A DNA stretch of 40,026 nt, from the NCBI RefSeq assembly GCF_001682855.1, contig NZ_MAQW01000030.1:295940-335965 (forward strand), in the 5' to 3' direction. The translations under genes were made by a program, and so were the position numbers. This document shows positions 26,720-36,359 of this stretch, one piece after another; positions within the stretch are counted from its first letter, which is position 1, and the number at the start of each line of letters is the position of its first letter. Below the pieces are notes generated by a model, which did not search any database, was not told where the DNA came from, and worked only from the letters and a program-made list of their open reading frames with translations. Source of the DNA: Bacillus sp. FJAT-27264 (GTDB lineage Bacteria > Bacillota > Bacilli > Paenibacillales > Paenibacillaceae).

Positions 26720-27729
26720 GTTATGAATTGATTGGTATCTCGGTGCTCTGGCTGTTCTTGTATGGTTATTTAATAGTAGCTTCTATTGATTTTGGCGCTG
26801 GCTTCTTTGCTTTCTACGCTCGCCTGACCAAGCAGGACCACTTGATTAATCGTCTGATTTCACGTTATTTATCCCCCGTCTGGGAGATTACGAATGTCTT
26901 CTTTATCTTTTTCTATATTGGTATGGTCGGTTTTTTCCCTGATACGGCCTACTATTACGGTTCTGCATTGCTTGTTCCGGGAAGTATTGCTGTGATTCTG
27001 CTTGCGATTCGCGGATCATTTTATGCTTTTGAGAACTATGGGGCCAAGAGCAACATTGTGTATTTGTTTCTATACGGGGCTTCCGGCTTGCTTATTCCGG
27101 CCTCTTTATCGGTAGCGCTCACCTTATCTGAGGGCGGATTTATTGTAAAAGAGCAGGCTAGTGTGGCGCTTGATTACTGGGCATTGTTTTCAAGCCCGTT
27201 ATCCTGGAGCATCGTTGGACTGGCCATTGTTTCCGTCCTGTTCATTAGCAGTACATTTCTGACGTTTTATGCATCCCGTGCGGAGGATACAGGTGCCTTA
27301 AAGCTGATGCGGAGCTATGCTCTGTTTTGGAGTACACCGACCATTGTTATTGCACTGACTGCTTTTATTTACCTTGGCCAGCACAATGCGCGTCATTTTC
27401 AAAATATGATGGATTTATGGTGGCTGCTGGCGATTTCCGTTGGATTCTTTATGACGGCAATGTGGCTGCTGTACAATGGGCGCCGCTACGGTCTGGCATT
27501 TATATGTGTCATGCTGCAATTCTTCAGCGCTTTCTTTGCATACGGTGTTGGACAATATCCCTATATCATTGATCCTTACATTACGATCCAGAACAGTGCC
27601 ACTTCGCCGGCTATGGGTCTCGCCTTAATTATTGTCTTTGTCGGAGGGCTATGTCTGCTGATCCCTTCACTTATTCTTGTTTTCAGACTTTTTCTCTTTG
27701 ATGCGGACTATGTAAAGGGGAAACATTAA
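26716..27729 (+). CDS. cydB: Cytochrome bd-type quinol oxidase subunit II
   Basis: Predicted 337-aa membrane protein with eight to nine hydrophobic helices. The N-terminal segment LYGYLIVASIDFGAGFF is the subunit II signature, and VWEITNVFFIFFYIGMVGFFP follows near residue 55. It has no haem ligands of its own and stabilises subunit I. The start overlaps the cydA stop. cydD follows after 15 bp with its own AGGAGG-like site. As with cydA, a YthB/CbdB-like assignment is possible. Confidence 0.92.
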   Translation: MSYELIGISVLWLFLYGYLIVASIDFGAGFFAFYARLTKQDHLINRLISRYLSPVWEITNVFFIFFYIGMVGFFPDTAYYYGSALLVPGSIAVILLAIRGSFYAFENYGAKSNIVYLFLYGASGLLIPASLSVALTLSEGGFIVKEQASVALDYWALFSSPLSWSIVGLAIVSVLFISSTFLTFYASRAEDTGALKLMRSYALFWSTPTIVIALTAFIYLGQHNARHFQNMMDLWWLLAISVGFFMTAMWLLYNGRRYGLAFICVMLQFFSAFFAYGVGQYPYIIDPYITIQNSATSPAMGLALIIVFVGGLCLLIPSLILVFRLFLFDADYVKGKH

Positions 27730-27744
27730 AGGAGGGGAAGGAAC

Positions 27745-29520
27745 GTGAAGGGGAAAACAAGTCTGATATCTCAGCAAATGTCTGTGCAAAGGAATCGCCT
27801 CGCTATCCTCGCAGTTCTCTCTCTAGGGCTCAGCGTAGCTATTATAGGCCAGGCTGTGCTGCTAGCGGATGCAGTCCAGCGGATCTTTGTGCAAGGGGAA
27901 GCCCTCTCGTCAGTTGTTGCTCTACTGGGAGCACTGCTGGCTGTTATGGCTGTACGGAGTCTTTTATCCTATGGAAACGGAAGAATTGGCCTCAACATGG
28001 CAGCTAGCGCCAAAAAGAATATGCGGGCGGCGTTATTGCAGAATATGGTTCACGCCTCCATTCCTTCTGCCATCCGTGGACAAGCAGGGGAAAAGGTGAG
28101 CATTGCACTGGATGCCGTGGATGAGGCTGACAGCTATTTCAGTCAATATATGCCTCGTATGATCGAAGTTTCTATGATTCCAGTGCTTATTTTAGTAGTT
28201 GTTTTTACCCAGCATGCCAATTCTGGTTTTATCATGCTGTGCACAGCTCCCTTTATTCCTCTATTCATGATTCTGGCGGGACTAAAGACAAAGAATAAAT
28301 CTGAGGAGAAATATGCCCAGCTCGCCGAATTCTCAGGTACGTTTCTCAACGCGGTTCGAGGACTCGTGACGTTGAAAATATTCGGGCAGGCCCAGCGTCA
28401 GCAACAAGAAATTGAACGCAGCAGTATGGGATACCGGGATGCAACGATGAGTATTTTGCGGGTTGCGTTTACGAATACGTTTATGCTGGAAACCGTCGTA
28501 ATGCTAAGTATTGGTATTGTTGCTCTGGAGCTGGCGATCCAATTGCTTATTTATAAATCGATTACTTTCCATACAGCCTTTTTGATCCTGCTTCTTGTTC
28601 CTGAATACTATAGTCTTTTCAAAAATACAGGAACAGCCTTCCATAGTGGCCGCACAAGCATGGGCGCGATCCGGAAGGTTGAACAGATGATGGTTGAAAC
28701 GAATGGGGAAAATCAAGAACCGAAAGAAGAATTGGAAGGAACAAGGAATGCTGAATTCCATGTGGATACCATCTCCATGCCTCCATCCATCAAGCTGGAT
28801 AACATTAGATTCCGCTATCTTCCCGATTCGTTTGAACTTTACACACCATCTATAACGATTGGACAAGGCCAGAATGTGGCGATTGTGGGCAAAAGCGGCT
28901 CAGGCAAAACGACTCTGCTTCATCTTATTGCCGGCTTGCTCAGACCAGATTCTGGTGAGGTTCTGGTGAACGGCAATCTGATTTCGCAATTCACTGAAAG
29001 CGAATGGTTCGAACGAATGAGCTATATTACGCAACACCCATATATTTTTGCAGGTACACTCGCTGAGAATATTGCCATAGGTACGGGCCGGAATGTGTCC
29101 AGAGCAGAAATTGAGCGGGCAGCATCGGAGGCTGGGCTTGCTGACCTCGCCGCCCAGTTGGAGCATGGCTATGATACCCTGGTTGGTGAAGGCGGGAGAG
29201 GATTGTCCGGAGGCGAGCAGCAGCGTCTAGCTCTGGCCCGTGCCTTTCTGAAGCGGCCGTCTCTGATCCTTTTTGATGAACCAACGGTTGGTTTGGATCT
29301 ACACACGGAGCGTATTCTGCAGAAGTCCTTAAATACACTGGCCCAAAGGGCGACAATGATTACGGTGGCGCATCGGCTGTATACGATACAGCATGCTGAC
29401 AACATTCTTTTTATGGACAATGGCGTATTAGTAGATTCGGGCAGGCATGAAGAGCTTCTGAAGACTCTACCTCAGTATGCCGAGATGATCCATGTTCAAA
29501 GAGAAGGGGGATTGGCATGA
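27745..29520 (+). CDS. cydD: Thiol/haem ABC exporter subunit CydD (B. subtilis CydC position)
   Basis: Predicted 591-aa half-transporter required for bd oxidase assembly; CydDC exports cysteine and glutathione and also affects haem. Six transmembrane helices lie in about residues 15-300. The nucleotide-binding domain has Walker A GKSGSGKTT (382-390), signature LSGGEQQRLALAR, Walker B LILFDEPT and the switch His in TVAHRL. The features LKIFGQAQ and the EYYSLFKNTGTAFHSG segment match the CydD subfamily. In B. subtilis the first of the two ABC genes is called cydC, so naming differs by convention. The ATG of the partner overlaps this stop by 4 bp. Confidence 0.92.
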   Translation: MKGKTSLISQQMSVQRNRLAILAVLSLGLSVAIIGQAVLLADAVQRIFVQGEALSSVVALLGALLAVMAVRSLLSYGNGRIGLNMAASAKKNMRAALLQNMVHASIPSAIRGQAGEKVSIALDAVDEADSYFSQYMPRMIEVSMIPVLILVVVFTQHANSGFIMLCTAPFIPLFMILAGLKTKNKSEEKYAQLAEFSGTFLNAVRGLVTLKIFGQAQRQQQEIERSSMGYRDATMSILRVAFTNTFMLETVVMLSIGIVALELAIQLLIYKSITFHTAFLILLLVPEYYSLFKNTGTAFHSGRTSMGAIRKVEQMMVETNGENQEPKEELEGTRNAEFHVDTISMPPSIKLDNIRFRYLPDSFELYTPSITIGQGQNVAIVGKSGSGKTTLLHLIAGLLRPDSGEVLVNGNLISQFTESEWFERMSYITQHPYIFAGTLAENIAIGTGRNVSRAEIERAASEAGLADLAAQLEHGYDTLVGEGGRGLSGGEQQRLALARAFLKRPSLILFDEPTVGLDLHTERILQKSLNTLAQRATMITVAHRLYTIQHADNILFMDNGVLVDSGRHEELLKTLPQYAEMIHVQREGGLA

Positions 29521-31247
29521 ACGATCTGGCTATTCTGTCCAAAGCGATGATACAGGAGCGAAAAGATATTGTTATTGCCATTCTCGGCGGATTTATTGCA
29601 GGCATTGCCGGAGTGTTTCTTTTCTCCACAAGCGGCTATCTGATCTCCCAGACTGTATTTATGCCGCCCCTGTATACCTTGATTGTATTGACATCGCTGG
29701 TTAAAATGCTGGGTTTGCTCCGTGCGGGGAGCCGTTATGGAGAGCGCCTGTATTCCCATCGCGCGACATTCTCCATGCTAAGCCGGTTGCGAACAAGCTT
29801 TTTTGCCAAGTTGATTCCCTTAACACCTGGTGTATTGAATAAAAGGCGCAGCGGAGACCTGCTTGCCCAGATCGTAGGGGATGTGGAGAGCTTACAATTT
29901 TATTTTTTACGTGTTGCTTATCCGCCGGTCATTGTCGTTATGGTTTTTTTGGCAACGGTCCTATTTACATCGGTATTCTCCATCTGGATTGCAGCGTTAT
30001 TCGTGCTTGGGATGCTCATTATAGCCTTTGTTGTTCCTGCCATAGTTCTAATCGGCCAGCGAAAAATAGTGGGTCATGTTCGCGGGCAGCGGGCAGCACT
30101 GTCAACAGAATTTACCGAAGTTCTGTATGGTTTTCGTGAATTAAAAGTATATGGTCAATTAAAACAGCGGGAACAACAGCTTCAAGATCTCTCAGTAGCT
30201 TTAGCAGCGAAGCAGCGGCAGGCAGCGGGACATTTGCTCCTAGGCCAATCCCTGCATACCTTTGTTACGTTTTTAATTTCCTGGGGGGTGCTGGTGCTTG
30301 GGGCTAGTCTGATTATGAAGGGTCAACTGGCTGGCGTTTTTCTTGCCATGTTGGTTATGGCTTCGCTCACCGTATTTGAAGAAGCTGCCGCAATGGCTAC
30401 ACTACCTGCATACAAGCAGGATAGTGAACATGCTGCCAATAGACTTACAGAAACGGTTCAAGCCGCTAATGATGAGGAATCTTCACCTTCAGGTGGTCTG
30501 CTCTCTGTTCAACAAGGTATCTCTGTTAAGCTATCAGATGTTGCGTTTCAATATGAAGGGGAATGGCGTCCTGCGTTAAAGAATATTTCGCTGGAACTTC
30601 CACCAGGCTCCAAGACGGCAATTGTCGGGCCGAGCGGCTCAGGAAAATCAACGATTGTTGATCTGCTGCTGGGGCTGCGTAAACCAACTGAAGGGGAGAT
30701 CCGGATAAACGATGTGTTGCTCAAAGATCTGAACGAAACCAGCATTTGGGCAGCGGCAAATGTGGTTTTACAACATAATCATTTTTTCCGGGGAACGGTT
30801 AGAGATAACCTGTTGCTTCAAGACGAAGATTATTCTGATGAAGTGTTGACTGAGACTCTCTCTAAGGCCGGGCTTCCCAATAAATCGTTAAGTGATGTGG
30901 TATACGAGAATGGTGAGAACTTGTCCGACGGAGAGAAACAGCGTTTGGCTATTGCACGAGTAATGCTTCGGAAAGGTAAACTGTGGATATTGGATGAACC
31001 TACTTCGTCTCTGGATTATGTCACAGAACAGCGTGTTTTCGGGCATATTTACGAGCAGGCGGCTGAAGACACACTTCTGCTGATTTGCCATCGGCTTATC
31101 GGTCTGGACCAAATGGATCAAATCGTAGTGGTGGAACAGGGGAAGATTGTAGAAAGAGGTTCCTACTCAGAGCTGATGGAGCAAAAAGGTTACTTCTATG
31201 AGATGAAGCAGATTGAGCGGCAGATGGTTGGAGAAGATCAGGCATAA
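29517..31247 (+). CDS. cydC: Thiol/haem ABC exporter subunit CydC (B. subtilis CydD position)
   Basis: Predicted 576-aa second half-transporter, which forms a heterodimer with the protein encoded just upstream. The membrane domain (about 15-300) contains RYGERLYSHRATFSMLSRLR, the usual CydC start. The nucleotide-binding domain has Walker A GPSGSGKST (371-379), Walker B LWILDEPT and the His of CHRL. The signature is LSDGEKQRLAIAR, with Asp instead of the first Gly of LSGGE, so this nucleotide site may differ from its partner's. It starts inside the cydD stop (ATGA overlap), and an orphan response regulator gene begins about 16 bp later. Confidence 0.92.
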   Translation: MNDLAILSKAMIQERKDIVIAILGGFIAGIAGVFLFSTSGYLISQTVFMPPLYTLIVLTSLVKMLGLLRAGSRYGERLYSHRATFSMLSRLRTSFFAKLIPLTPGVLNKRRSGDLLAQIVGDVESLQFYFLRVAYPPVIVVMVFLATVLFTSVFSIWIAALFVLGMLIIAFVVPAIVLIGQRKIVGHVRGQRAALSTEFTEVLYGFRELKVYGQLKQREQQLQDLSVALAAKQRQAAGHLLLGQSLHTFVTFLISWGVLVLGASLIMKGQLAGVFLAMLVMASLTVFEEAAAMATLPAYKQDSEHAANRLTETVQAANDEESSPSGGLLSVQQGISVKLSDVAFQYEGEWRPALKNISLELPPGSKTAIVGPSGSGKSTIVDLLLGLRKPTEGEIRINDVLLKDLNETSIWAAANVVLQHNHFFRGTVRDNLLLQDEDYSDEVLTETLSKAGLPNKSLSDVVYENGENLSDGEKQRLAIARVMLRKGKLWILDEPTSSLDYVTEQRVFGHIYEQAAEDTLLLICHRLIGLDQMDQIVVVEQGKIVERGSYSELMEQKGYFYEMKQIERQMVGEDQA

Positions 31248-31262
31248 TGAAGAGCTTCGGAG

Positions 31263-32003
31263 GTGAACGACCTGACTCATTTTGTGAATAAAAGAATTCT
31301 GTTAATAGACGGAGATCATCGGGTACGGACATTGCTGAGAAACTATCTTGAGAAAGAGAACTTCATTGTGGAGGAAGCTGCTAGCGGTGTTCAAGCGATT
31401 CGACAATATTATGTACATGGAAATTTCGATTTGATCGTGCTAGATTGCGAGCTGCCGGACATAAGCGGGCTGGAAATCTGCAAATACGTTAAGCATAGCG
31501 GGGACGTTCCCGTTGTTATTTTATCTGAACGCGCCGAAGAAGGCGACCGCATTGAGGGATTTCGTGCGGGCGCTGATGATTATGTCGTCAAGCCGTTTAG
31601 TCCTAGAGAGGTTCTATTGCGTATCCAAAGTATTGTTGCTCGCATGACCGGAGCATGCATTTCTCAAGTTAATGATACATCAAGTAGTGAAATTTTGATT
31701 GCGGGAATTCGGATTCAGCCCAGTGCCCGCCGTATACGGGTACAAGGAAATGAGATTCACTTGACGCGCAAGGAGTACGATCTGCTGTATCTTCTAGTTA
31801 CCAATCCGGAAAAAGTGTTCTCTAGAGAAGAATTGCTGAGAGAAGTCTGGAAGTCGCCAGTATACGATCAGCGCACAGTGGATACACATATCAAGCGATT
31901 ACGTGAAAAGCTGACTTTCCATTACCCGGAAGGAAATGAGTTCATTCAAACCTTATGGGGACTTGGTTATATGTTCCGAAGTCCTGAGCAATCTTTGTCT
32001 TAG
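31263..32003 (+). CDS. OmpR/PhoB-type response regulator, orphan
   Basis: Predicted DNA-binding response regulator of up to 246 aa. The receiver domain (about 10-120) has the acidic pair in LLIDGD, phospho-acceptor D61 (LDCELPD), S88 and K110 (VVKPF). A winged-helix domain follows (about 145-240: LTRKEYDLLYLL, VDTHIKRLREK). The start is uncertain. GTG 31263 overlaps the GGAGGTG site, CTG 31272 is ideally spaced, and GTG 31284 gives the best family-like N terminus. No histidine kinase gene is adjacent. The gene follows cydC by 15 bp, so it is probably cotranscribed with the cyd genes and might regulate respiration. Confidence 0.88.
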   Translation: MNDLTHFVNKRILLIDGDHRVRTLLRNYLEKENFIVEEAASGVQAIRQYYVHGNFDLIVLDCELPDISGLEICKYVKHSGDVPVVILSERAEEGDRIEGFRAGADDYVVKPFSPREVLLRIQSIVARMTGACISQVNDTSSSEILIAGIRIQPSARRIRVQGNEIHLTRKEYDLLYLLVTNPEKVFSREELLREVWKSPVYDQRTVDTHIKRLREKLTFHYPEGNEFIQTLWGLGYMFRSPEQSLS

Positions 32004-32086
32004 GTTAAGCGGGAAATAAAAGCATTTGGGTCACAAAAAGAATGGGTGTTGTACATCCCTACATCATGTGCGTGCATATACTTGGC

Positions 32087-32162
32087 TCCCTATCCTACAT
32101 AGCCAACCGCTACTTATAGGATAGGGGATCAAATAACCTCACCAAGTGGTGGGGTTATTTGA
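32087..32162. terminator. Two hairpins between converging response-regulator and LysR genes
   Basis: The first hairpin is TCCCTATCCTA (32087-32097) with TAGGATAGGGGA (32117-32128). The second is TCAAATAACCTCACC with GGTGGGGTTATTTGA (32129-32162), a 15-bp stem with one G-U pair. The second serves as a terminator, probably bidirectional, for the two convergent units. Confidence 0.75.
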
Positions 32163-32178
32163 CGTTTACAATAAACAT

Positions 32179-33069
32179 TTAAAATAAGGGTTCCTCAGGA
32201 ATGCTTCTGTGTTGCAGATAATCTAAAAATCGCTTGACCGCAAGGGATGCGGATTCCTTATCTTTCATTGCAAGGCCAATCTTGCGATAGGCTGGCACTT
32301 CGAGTTCTCTTATTACAATTCGATAGGGAATACGCTTCAAAATAAGTTCCGGTAAAATGCTGATACCTAAACCACTTTCGACCATCGACATGATGGCATA
32401 ATCGTCCCATGTCGTAAACTGCACCTTGGGCGATATATTACATCGCTCAAATATTTCCGATATTTCTGCCTTGGCTCCTTTTTCCAAAAGCATAAAGGGG
32501 TTCTCGCCTAATGCTTTGACAGGAAAACGATCACAATCGGCCAATGGGTGGTTTTCCGGCAGAATCACAAGCAGCTTGTCTTGCTCTAAAAAGATCGTAT
32601 CCAGTTTGGTTTGTGTGGGAAGTCTTAGAAAACCGCAATCCACGCGGCCTTCCAAAATCCAGCTTTCGATTTCCGTATAGTCGCCAAGCAAAAGCTCGTA
32701 GTCAATATTCGGATATTTTTGTTGAAAGGCTTTGATTATATTCGGAAGCCAATGGGTAGCTACACTTGAAAAGGTCCCAATCCGAATTAACCCAGATTGG
32801 AGTCCGTGTAATTCTTCAATTTGCGTTTGCAACTTCTGATATTCATTATAAACACTCTTGGCGTATGGAAGTACTTTAAGACCTTCTGATGTCAGACGTA
32901 CGCCGGAGCGACCACGTTCAAGAAGAGATATCTTCCACTCAGCTTCTAAATCGCTAATCATACGGCTGATTCCTGACTGTGAATAGTTTAATGCCTCAGC
33001 CGCTTTTGTAAAGCTCCCGTACTCAACAGTTTTGATTAATGTTAAATATTTTTGGATATTTTTATCCAT
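32179..33069 (-). CDS. LysR-family transcriptional regulator
   Basis: Predicted 296-aa LysR-type regulator. The N-terminal winged helix-turn-helix (about 5-62: FTKAAEALNYSQSGISRMISDLE) is followed by a linker helix and an effector-binding domain (about 92-290). GAAGGTGA lies 8 nt before ATG 33069. It is divergent from an EamA transporter gene with a 124-bp gap that holds an inverted repeat, so it most likely controls that exporter. The effector is unknown. Confidence 0.93.
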   Translation of the reverse strand: MDKNIQKYLTLIKTVEYGSFTKAAEALNYSQSGISRMISDLEAEWKISLLERGRSGVRLTSEGLKVLPYAKSVYNEYQKLQTQIEELHGLQSGLIRIGTFSSVATHWLPNIIKAFQQKYPNIDYELLLGDYTEIESWILEGRVDCGFLRLPTQTKLDTIFLEQDKLLVILPENHPLADCDRFPVKALGENPFMLLEKGAKAEISEIFERCNISPKVQFTTWDDYAIMSMVESGLGISILPELILKRIPYRIVIRELEVPAYRKIGLAMKDKESASLAVKRFLDYLQHRSIPEEPLF

Positions 33070-33118
33070 GTACAGTTCACCTTCAATTATCTGGTTTTGT
33101 CATCAAATATATGATAAA

Positions 33119-33147
33119 CATTCGCTTTTGTGATATTGAAACGAATG
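33119..33147. promoter_or_regulatory. Inverted repeat in the lysR-eamA intergenic region
   Basis: CATTCG (33119-33124) and CGAATG (33142-33147) separated by 17 bp, placed between the two divergent start codons. The arms are short. It is a candidate binding site for the adjacent LysR protein, with modest support. Confidence 0.4.
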
Positions 33148-33193
33148 ATACACTATAACGCAAGATAACTCAAATGAAAGGACACTAACCCAA

Positions 33194-34081
33194 GTGAAGG
33201 ATAAAATTTATTTCGTCTTGTCGATGATCATCTTTGGCGCAGTTGGCGTATTTGCAAAATATATTGATATGTCTTCTAGTAAAATTGCGCTGTTCTTGAG
33301 CTTGATAGGGGCCCTGTTTTTACTTGTCGTTTTCGTATGGACGAGTCAGAGCGTATCGTGGCGTAGGGTGAAGAAAAATGCGGCCGCTTTATTCATTGCG
33401 AGTATTGCTCTGGGCGGCAACTGGTTTTTTCTATTTCAGGCATACAAGGAAACAACTATTGCTAATGCGGCATTGAGCTATTATTTCGCACCTGTTCTGG
33501 TTATTATGCTCTCACCTTTCGTATTGAAAGAAAAGTTGTCACTCAAAAAGGTGGTATGTATCGGTATCGCTCTGCTAGGTTTGTTCTTCATTTTACAAAA
33601 CGGAAGGATGGAAACTACCGGGAGCCATTTGCTTGGCATCGGCTATGGATTAGTCGCAGCTGGTTTCTATGCTGTCTTGACACTGGTTAACAAATTTATT
33701 AGGGACCTGGAGGGGTTGGTAAGTACGCTTCTGCAGCTTGGCTTGTCGGTTATAGTGCTGTTCCCATTCGTGCTGTTCACGGATGGCCCCAATTTCTTTT
33801 CAATCACCGGAGATTCGGTTATCTTGATGCTTGTGTTGGGTATTGTTCATGGCGGAGTCGGATTTTATCTTTTCTTTGCCGGAATGAAAGGACTTAAAGG
33901 CCAGAGCATTGCTGTATTGAGTTATATCGACCCTCTAACTTCACTATTGATTTCAGCTCTGATTGTAGGGGAGAAGATGACTTTGCAGCAGATTATCGGC
34001 GCTGTCTTGCTATTAGGTTCCATATGGATAGGTGAAACGAGCGGAGAGAGGGACAAGGGGAGAAAGACTAACGAATGTTAG
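33194..34081 (+). CDS. EamA-family (DMT) transporter
   Basis: Predicted 295-aa membrane protein with about ten transmembrane helices arranged as two EamA repeats (about 1-135 and 148-283). The second repeat ends in LLISALIVGEKMTLQQIIGAVLL, a typical DMT feature. The GTG at 33194 is used with AAAGGA 11 nt upstream. Family members export or import amino acids, nucleosides or other metabolites, and the substrate cannot be told from sequence. The divergent LysR gene is the likely regulator. A hairpin terminator follows after about 85 bp. Confidence 0.92.
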   Translation: MKDKIYFVLSMIIFGAVGVFAKYIDMSSSKIALFLSLIGALFLLVVFVWTSQSVSWRRVKKNAAALFIASIALGGNWFFLFQAYKETTIANAALSYYFAPVLVIMLSPFVLKEKLSLKKVVCIGIALLGLFFILQNGRMETTGSHLLGIGYGLVAAGFYAVLTLVNKFIRDLEGLVSTLLQLGLSVIVLFPFVLFTDGPNFFSITGDSVILMLVLGIVHGGVGFYLFFAGMKGLKGQSIAVLSYIDPLTSLLISALIVGEKMTLQQIIGAVLLLGSIWIGETSGERDKGRKTNEC

Positions 34082-34167
34082 TTTCTTGGCGGCAAGGCTG
34101 CCTTAATCATGCATTTTTAGAGTAAGACCTCAGTTCCAACCAGCACCAGCAATTACAAATAAACAAT

Positions 34168-34203
34168 AACCCGTTGGGCATCTACCCTTCGGGTTCATCT
34201 TTT
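34168..34203 (+). terminator. Terminator after the EamA gene
   Basis: AACCCG and CGGGTT form the outer stem, with an inner GGG/CCC pair and symmetric TT-TT internal loop, followed by CATCTTTT. Confidence 0.75.
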
Positions 34204-34462
34204 GAGCGTTCATTCAACCGAACAGTGTCTGTTGTTCTCAAGCACACTTTGTGGGGTCGACGTTATAACCGGCTAGAGATTTTCTGTACGAAATTGGAAA
34301 TGATTTGTTCAATATGAGAATCATTTATTCTTTTGAGTACGTTGGGATTATAAAGAGAAGATTTTTTATTTGACAAAAATCAAGCAGTTCTTGTTTCTAA
34401 TATAAATAGATGCGAAAAGGTAAGGAGTTTAGTAGCCTCAAATCCATCCGGGAACCTTCTTA
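34204..34462. other. Gene-free region between eamA and argS
   Basis: AT-rich stretch without a supported gene. It contains a TTGACA (about 34373) whose distance to AT-rich -10-like sequence is too long for a standard promoter. A small open frame from 34410 runs antisense into argS and has no recognisable product. No terminator for argS is evident. Confidence 0.4.
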
Positions 34463-36337
34463 TTACATTCTGCTTGGCGCGGGAAGACCCAACACGTTCA
34501 GCGCATCACCCAGCGTGGTCTGGAACTTGCCGGTTAGCCAGACCCGGAATCTCATAATGTCCGCTTCTCCCTTCAGGATCGGGCAGAGCGAGTAAAAATT
34601 ATTGAACAGGGTAGCCAAGGTGTGGGCATAGGTACAGATCAGGTTCGGCGCAAGCTCTTGTGCAGCCTCATGGAGGGTATCCATCCAAGCGCTCAGGTGT
34701 CTCAGTAGTGCTGCTTCCGCAGCTTCTGGTGTGCTCGGGAATGGAACCGGAACTCCCGGTTCTGGCAGCATCCCAGCCGCTTCAGCTTTGCTAAGCACAC
34801 TTCCTGCACGGGCGAAGGTATACATCAGATAGACGCCGGTATTGCCGGAGATTTCAGTAGCCTGCTTGAAGTCGAAGACAATCTCGGTGCCAAGATTGAA
34901 GCGCAGCAGGTAATACCGGATGGCGGCATGAGCAATGATACGGCTGGACAGTCCGCTTTTATCGGAACGGCTCTTCTGGATCGTATCCTCCATGAGGGTG
35001 ATCAGGTCTGCAACCTTCACGCCAATGCCTTGACGGCCCGACATGGCATAAGAGCCTTTGCCGTCAGAGACATCAATGCCCAGTTCGGCTGCGGAAGCCG
35101 GACTTAGTGAAACTACGCCATAGCTTACATGATGTAACTTATCGGCCTGCTCGTTGTAGCCGAGCACCTGCAGCGCCTGCTTCACCATCTGCTGTGGATA
35201 TTCCTGCCGGTTATCAATGACATTGATGACGGCATCTGCTTTGCCATAAGGCAGGGTGTGGCCAGTCATGCCCGTCGTCCATAAACCAGCGGAAAATTCG
35301 CTGTAAGAGAAGTCTTTTTCCAATAGTCCGAATTTCCACAGATGATAGGCAATATCTTTGGCAGTATAGGTCAAAATCCCGTTAGAGCGTACCAGTACTT
35401 TGTCAGCATGGTATTCGTCACTCTCTGCATCTCCCGTTGGCGTCTCTCCGCTGTTCTGCTTAAGCACCCAACATCCGGCAAGCTTGCCTTCAGTTTCTTG
35501 AACAAAAGCCGGAGTCTGTGACAGCCGGTCAAATGCAGCCGCCCAGAAACCTTCTCTGACAATGCTGCTTTCCCAGACGAGCAGATCATACTCAATGCCG
35601 AAGCCTTTCATCTCTTCTACATGCTCCCGCACGATCCGCTCGGCGACGAGATTACCCAGCCAGGCTGTATTTCCCCGACCTTCTTCCAAGGCGTGCAGGG
35701 TGCCTGAGCGTTTTGCTATCATCTCAGGCTCAAGAGCATACGCTTTGTTCACTTGAGAATAGACATCCCAGCAATAATCCCCGAAGCGGACATAATCCCC
35801 TTCCAGCGGAATGATCTGTAATCCTACCACCGTATCAGCGAGCTGGTTACCAAGATCATCCACATAGTTATGGACCTCGACCTGTTTCCCTGTTCTTCTC
35901 AGTATGCGCACTAAGGTATCCCCGATACAGGAGTTGCGGAGATGGCCGATATGTGCGGCCTTATTGGGATTAATGGAAGTATGCTCGACAACTACTTTCT
36001 CTCCTAATGACGTCGGTAGTTCGAATGAATGCTTCGCCCATTCCGGCCAGTGAATCGACAGATTAATAAAGCCGGGAGCGGCAACCTCCACTTTACTGAA
36101 CAGACCTGATCCGCTACCTTGCTGCTCAAGCTCTGCTGCAATAAGTTCGGCAATGACCAAAGGTGCCTTACGCAAAGTCTTGGCTAACTGCAGGGCAATG
36201 CTGGTGGAATAATCGCCATGCTCCAAACTGGTAGGTTGTTGGATAGGGATGGGACCACTGGAGTAGGCCACACCCAGCGTATCGCATACACTATGTACAC
36301 TTTGATTCAAGCTTTCTCTGATGATATTGCTTAACAT
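34463..36337 (-). CDS. argS: Arginyl-tRNA synthetase
   Basis: Predicted 624-aa class I synthetase that charges tRNA-Arg. ATG 36337 is preceded by AAAGGAGGAG; the longer frame upstream runs into the T-box terminator. The N-terminal additional domain (about 1-110) is followed by the Rossmann fold with HIGH motif H129-IGH and the SINPNKAAHIGHLRN context typical of ArgRS. The KMSKS-like loop reads AMSGRQG, lacking the first Lys, as in many ArgRS. The DALR anticodon-binding domain is C-terminal (about 505-624, ending LGLPAPSRM). The enzyme is longer than the 556-aa B. subtilis ArgS. Expression is controlled by a T-box leader with an Arg specifier. Confidence 0.95.
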   Translation of the reverse strand: MLSNIIRESLNQSVHSVCDTLGVAYSSGPIPIQQPTSLEHGDYSTSIALQLAKTLRKAPLVIAELIAAELEQQGSGSGLFSKVEVAAPGFINLSIHWPEWAKHSFELPTSLGEKVVVEHTSINPNKAAHIGHLRNSCIGDTLVRILRRTGKQVEVHNYVDDLGNQLADTVVGLQIIPLEGDYVRFGDYCWDVYSQVNKAYALEPEMIAKRSGTLHALEEGRGNTAWLGNLVAERIVREHVEEMKGFGIEYDLLVWESSIVREGFWAAAFDRLSQTPAFVQETEGKLAGCWVLKQNSGETPTGDAESDEYHADKVLVRSNGILTYTAKDIAYHLWKFGLLEKDFSYSEFSAGLWTTGMTGHTLPYGKADAVINVIDNRQEYPQQMVKQALQVLGYNEQADKLHHVSYGVVSLSPASAAELGIDVSDGKGSYAMSGRQGIGVKVADLITLMEDTIQKSRSDKSGLSSRIIAHAAIRYYLLRFNLGTEIVFDFKQATEISGNTGVYLMYTFARAGSVLSKAEAAGMLPEPGVPVPFPSTPEAAEAALLRHLSAWMDTLHEAAQELAPNLICTYAHTLATLFNNFYSLCPILKGEADIMRFRVWLTGKFQTTLGDALNVLGLPAPSRM

Positions 36338-36359
36338 GAAAACTCCTCCTTTTAGATAT

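Noticed and set aside
34315..34335. Fur box after the EamA gene
   Set aside because: TGAGAATCATTTATT matches only one arm reasonably, and no iron-related gene follows.
34410..34595. 61-residue open frame entering argS antisense
   Set aside because: Most of it is the reverse complement of the argS 3' end, with no independent evidence of coding.
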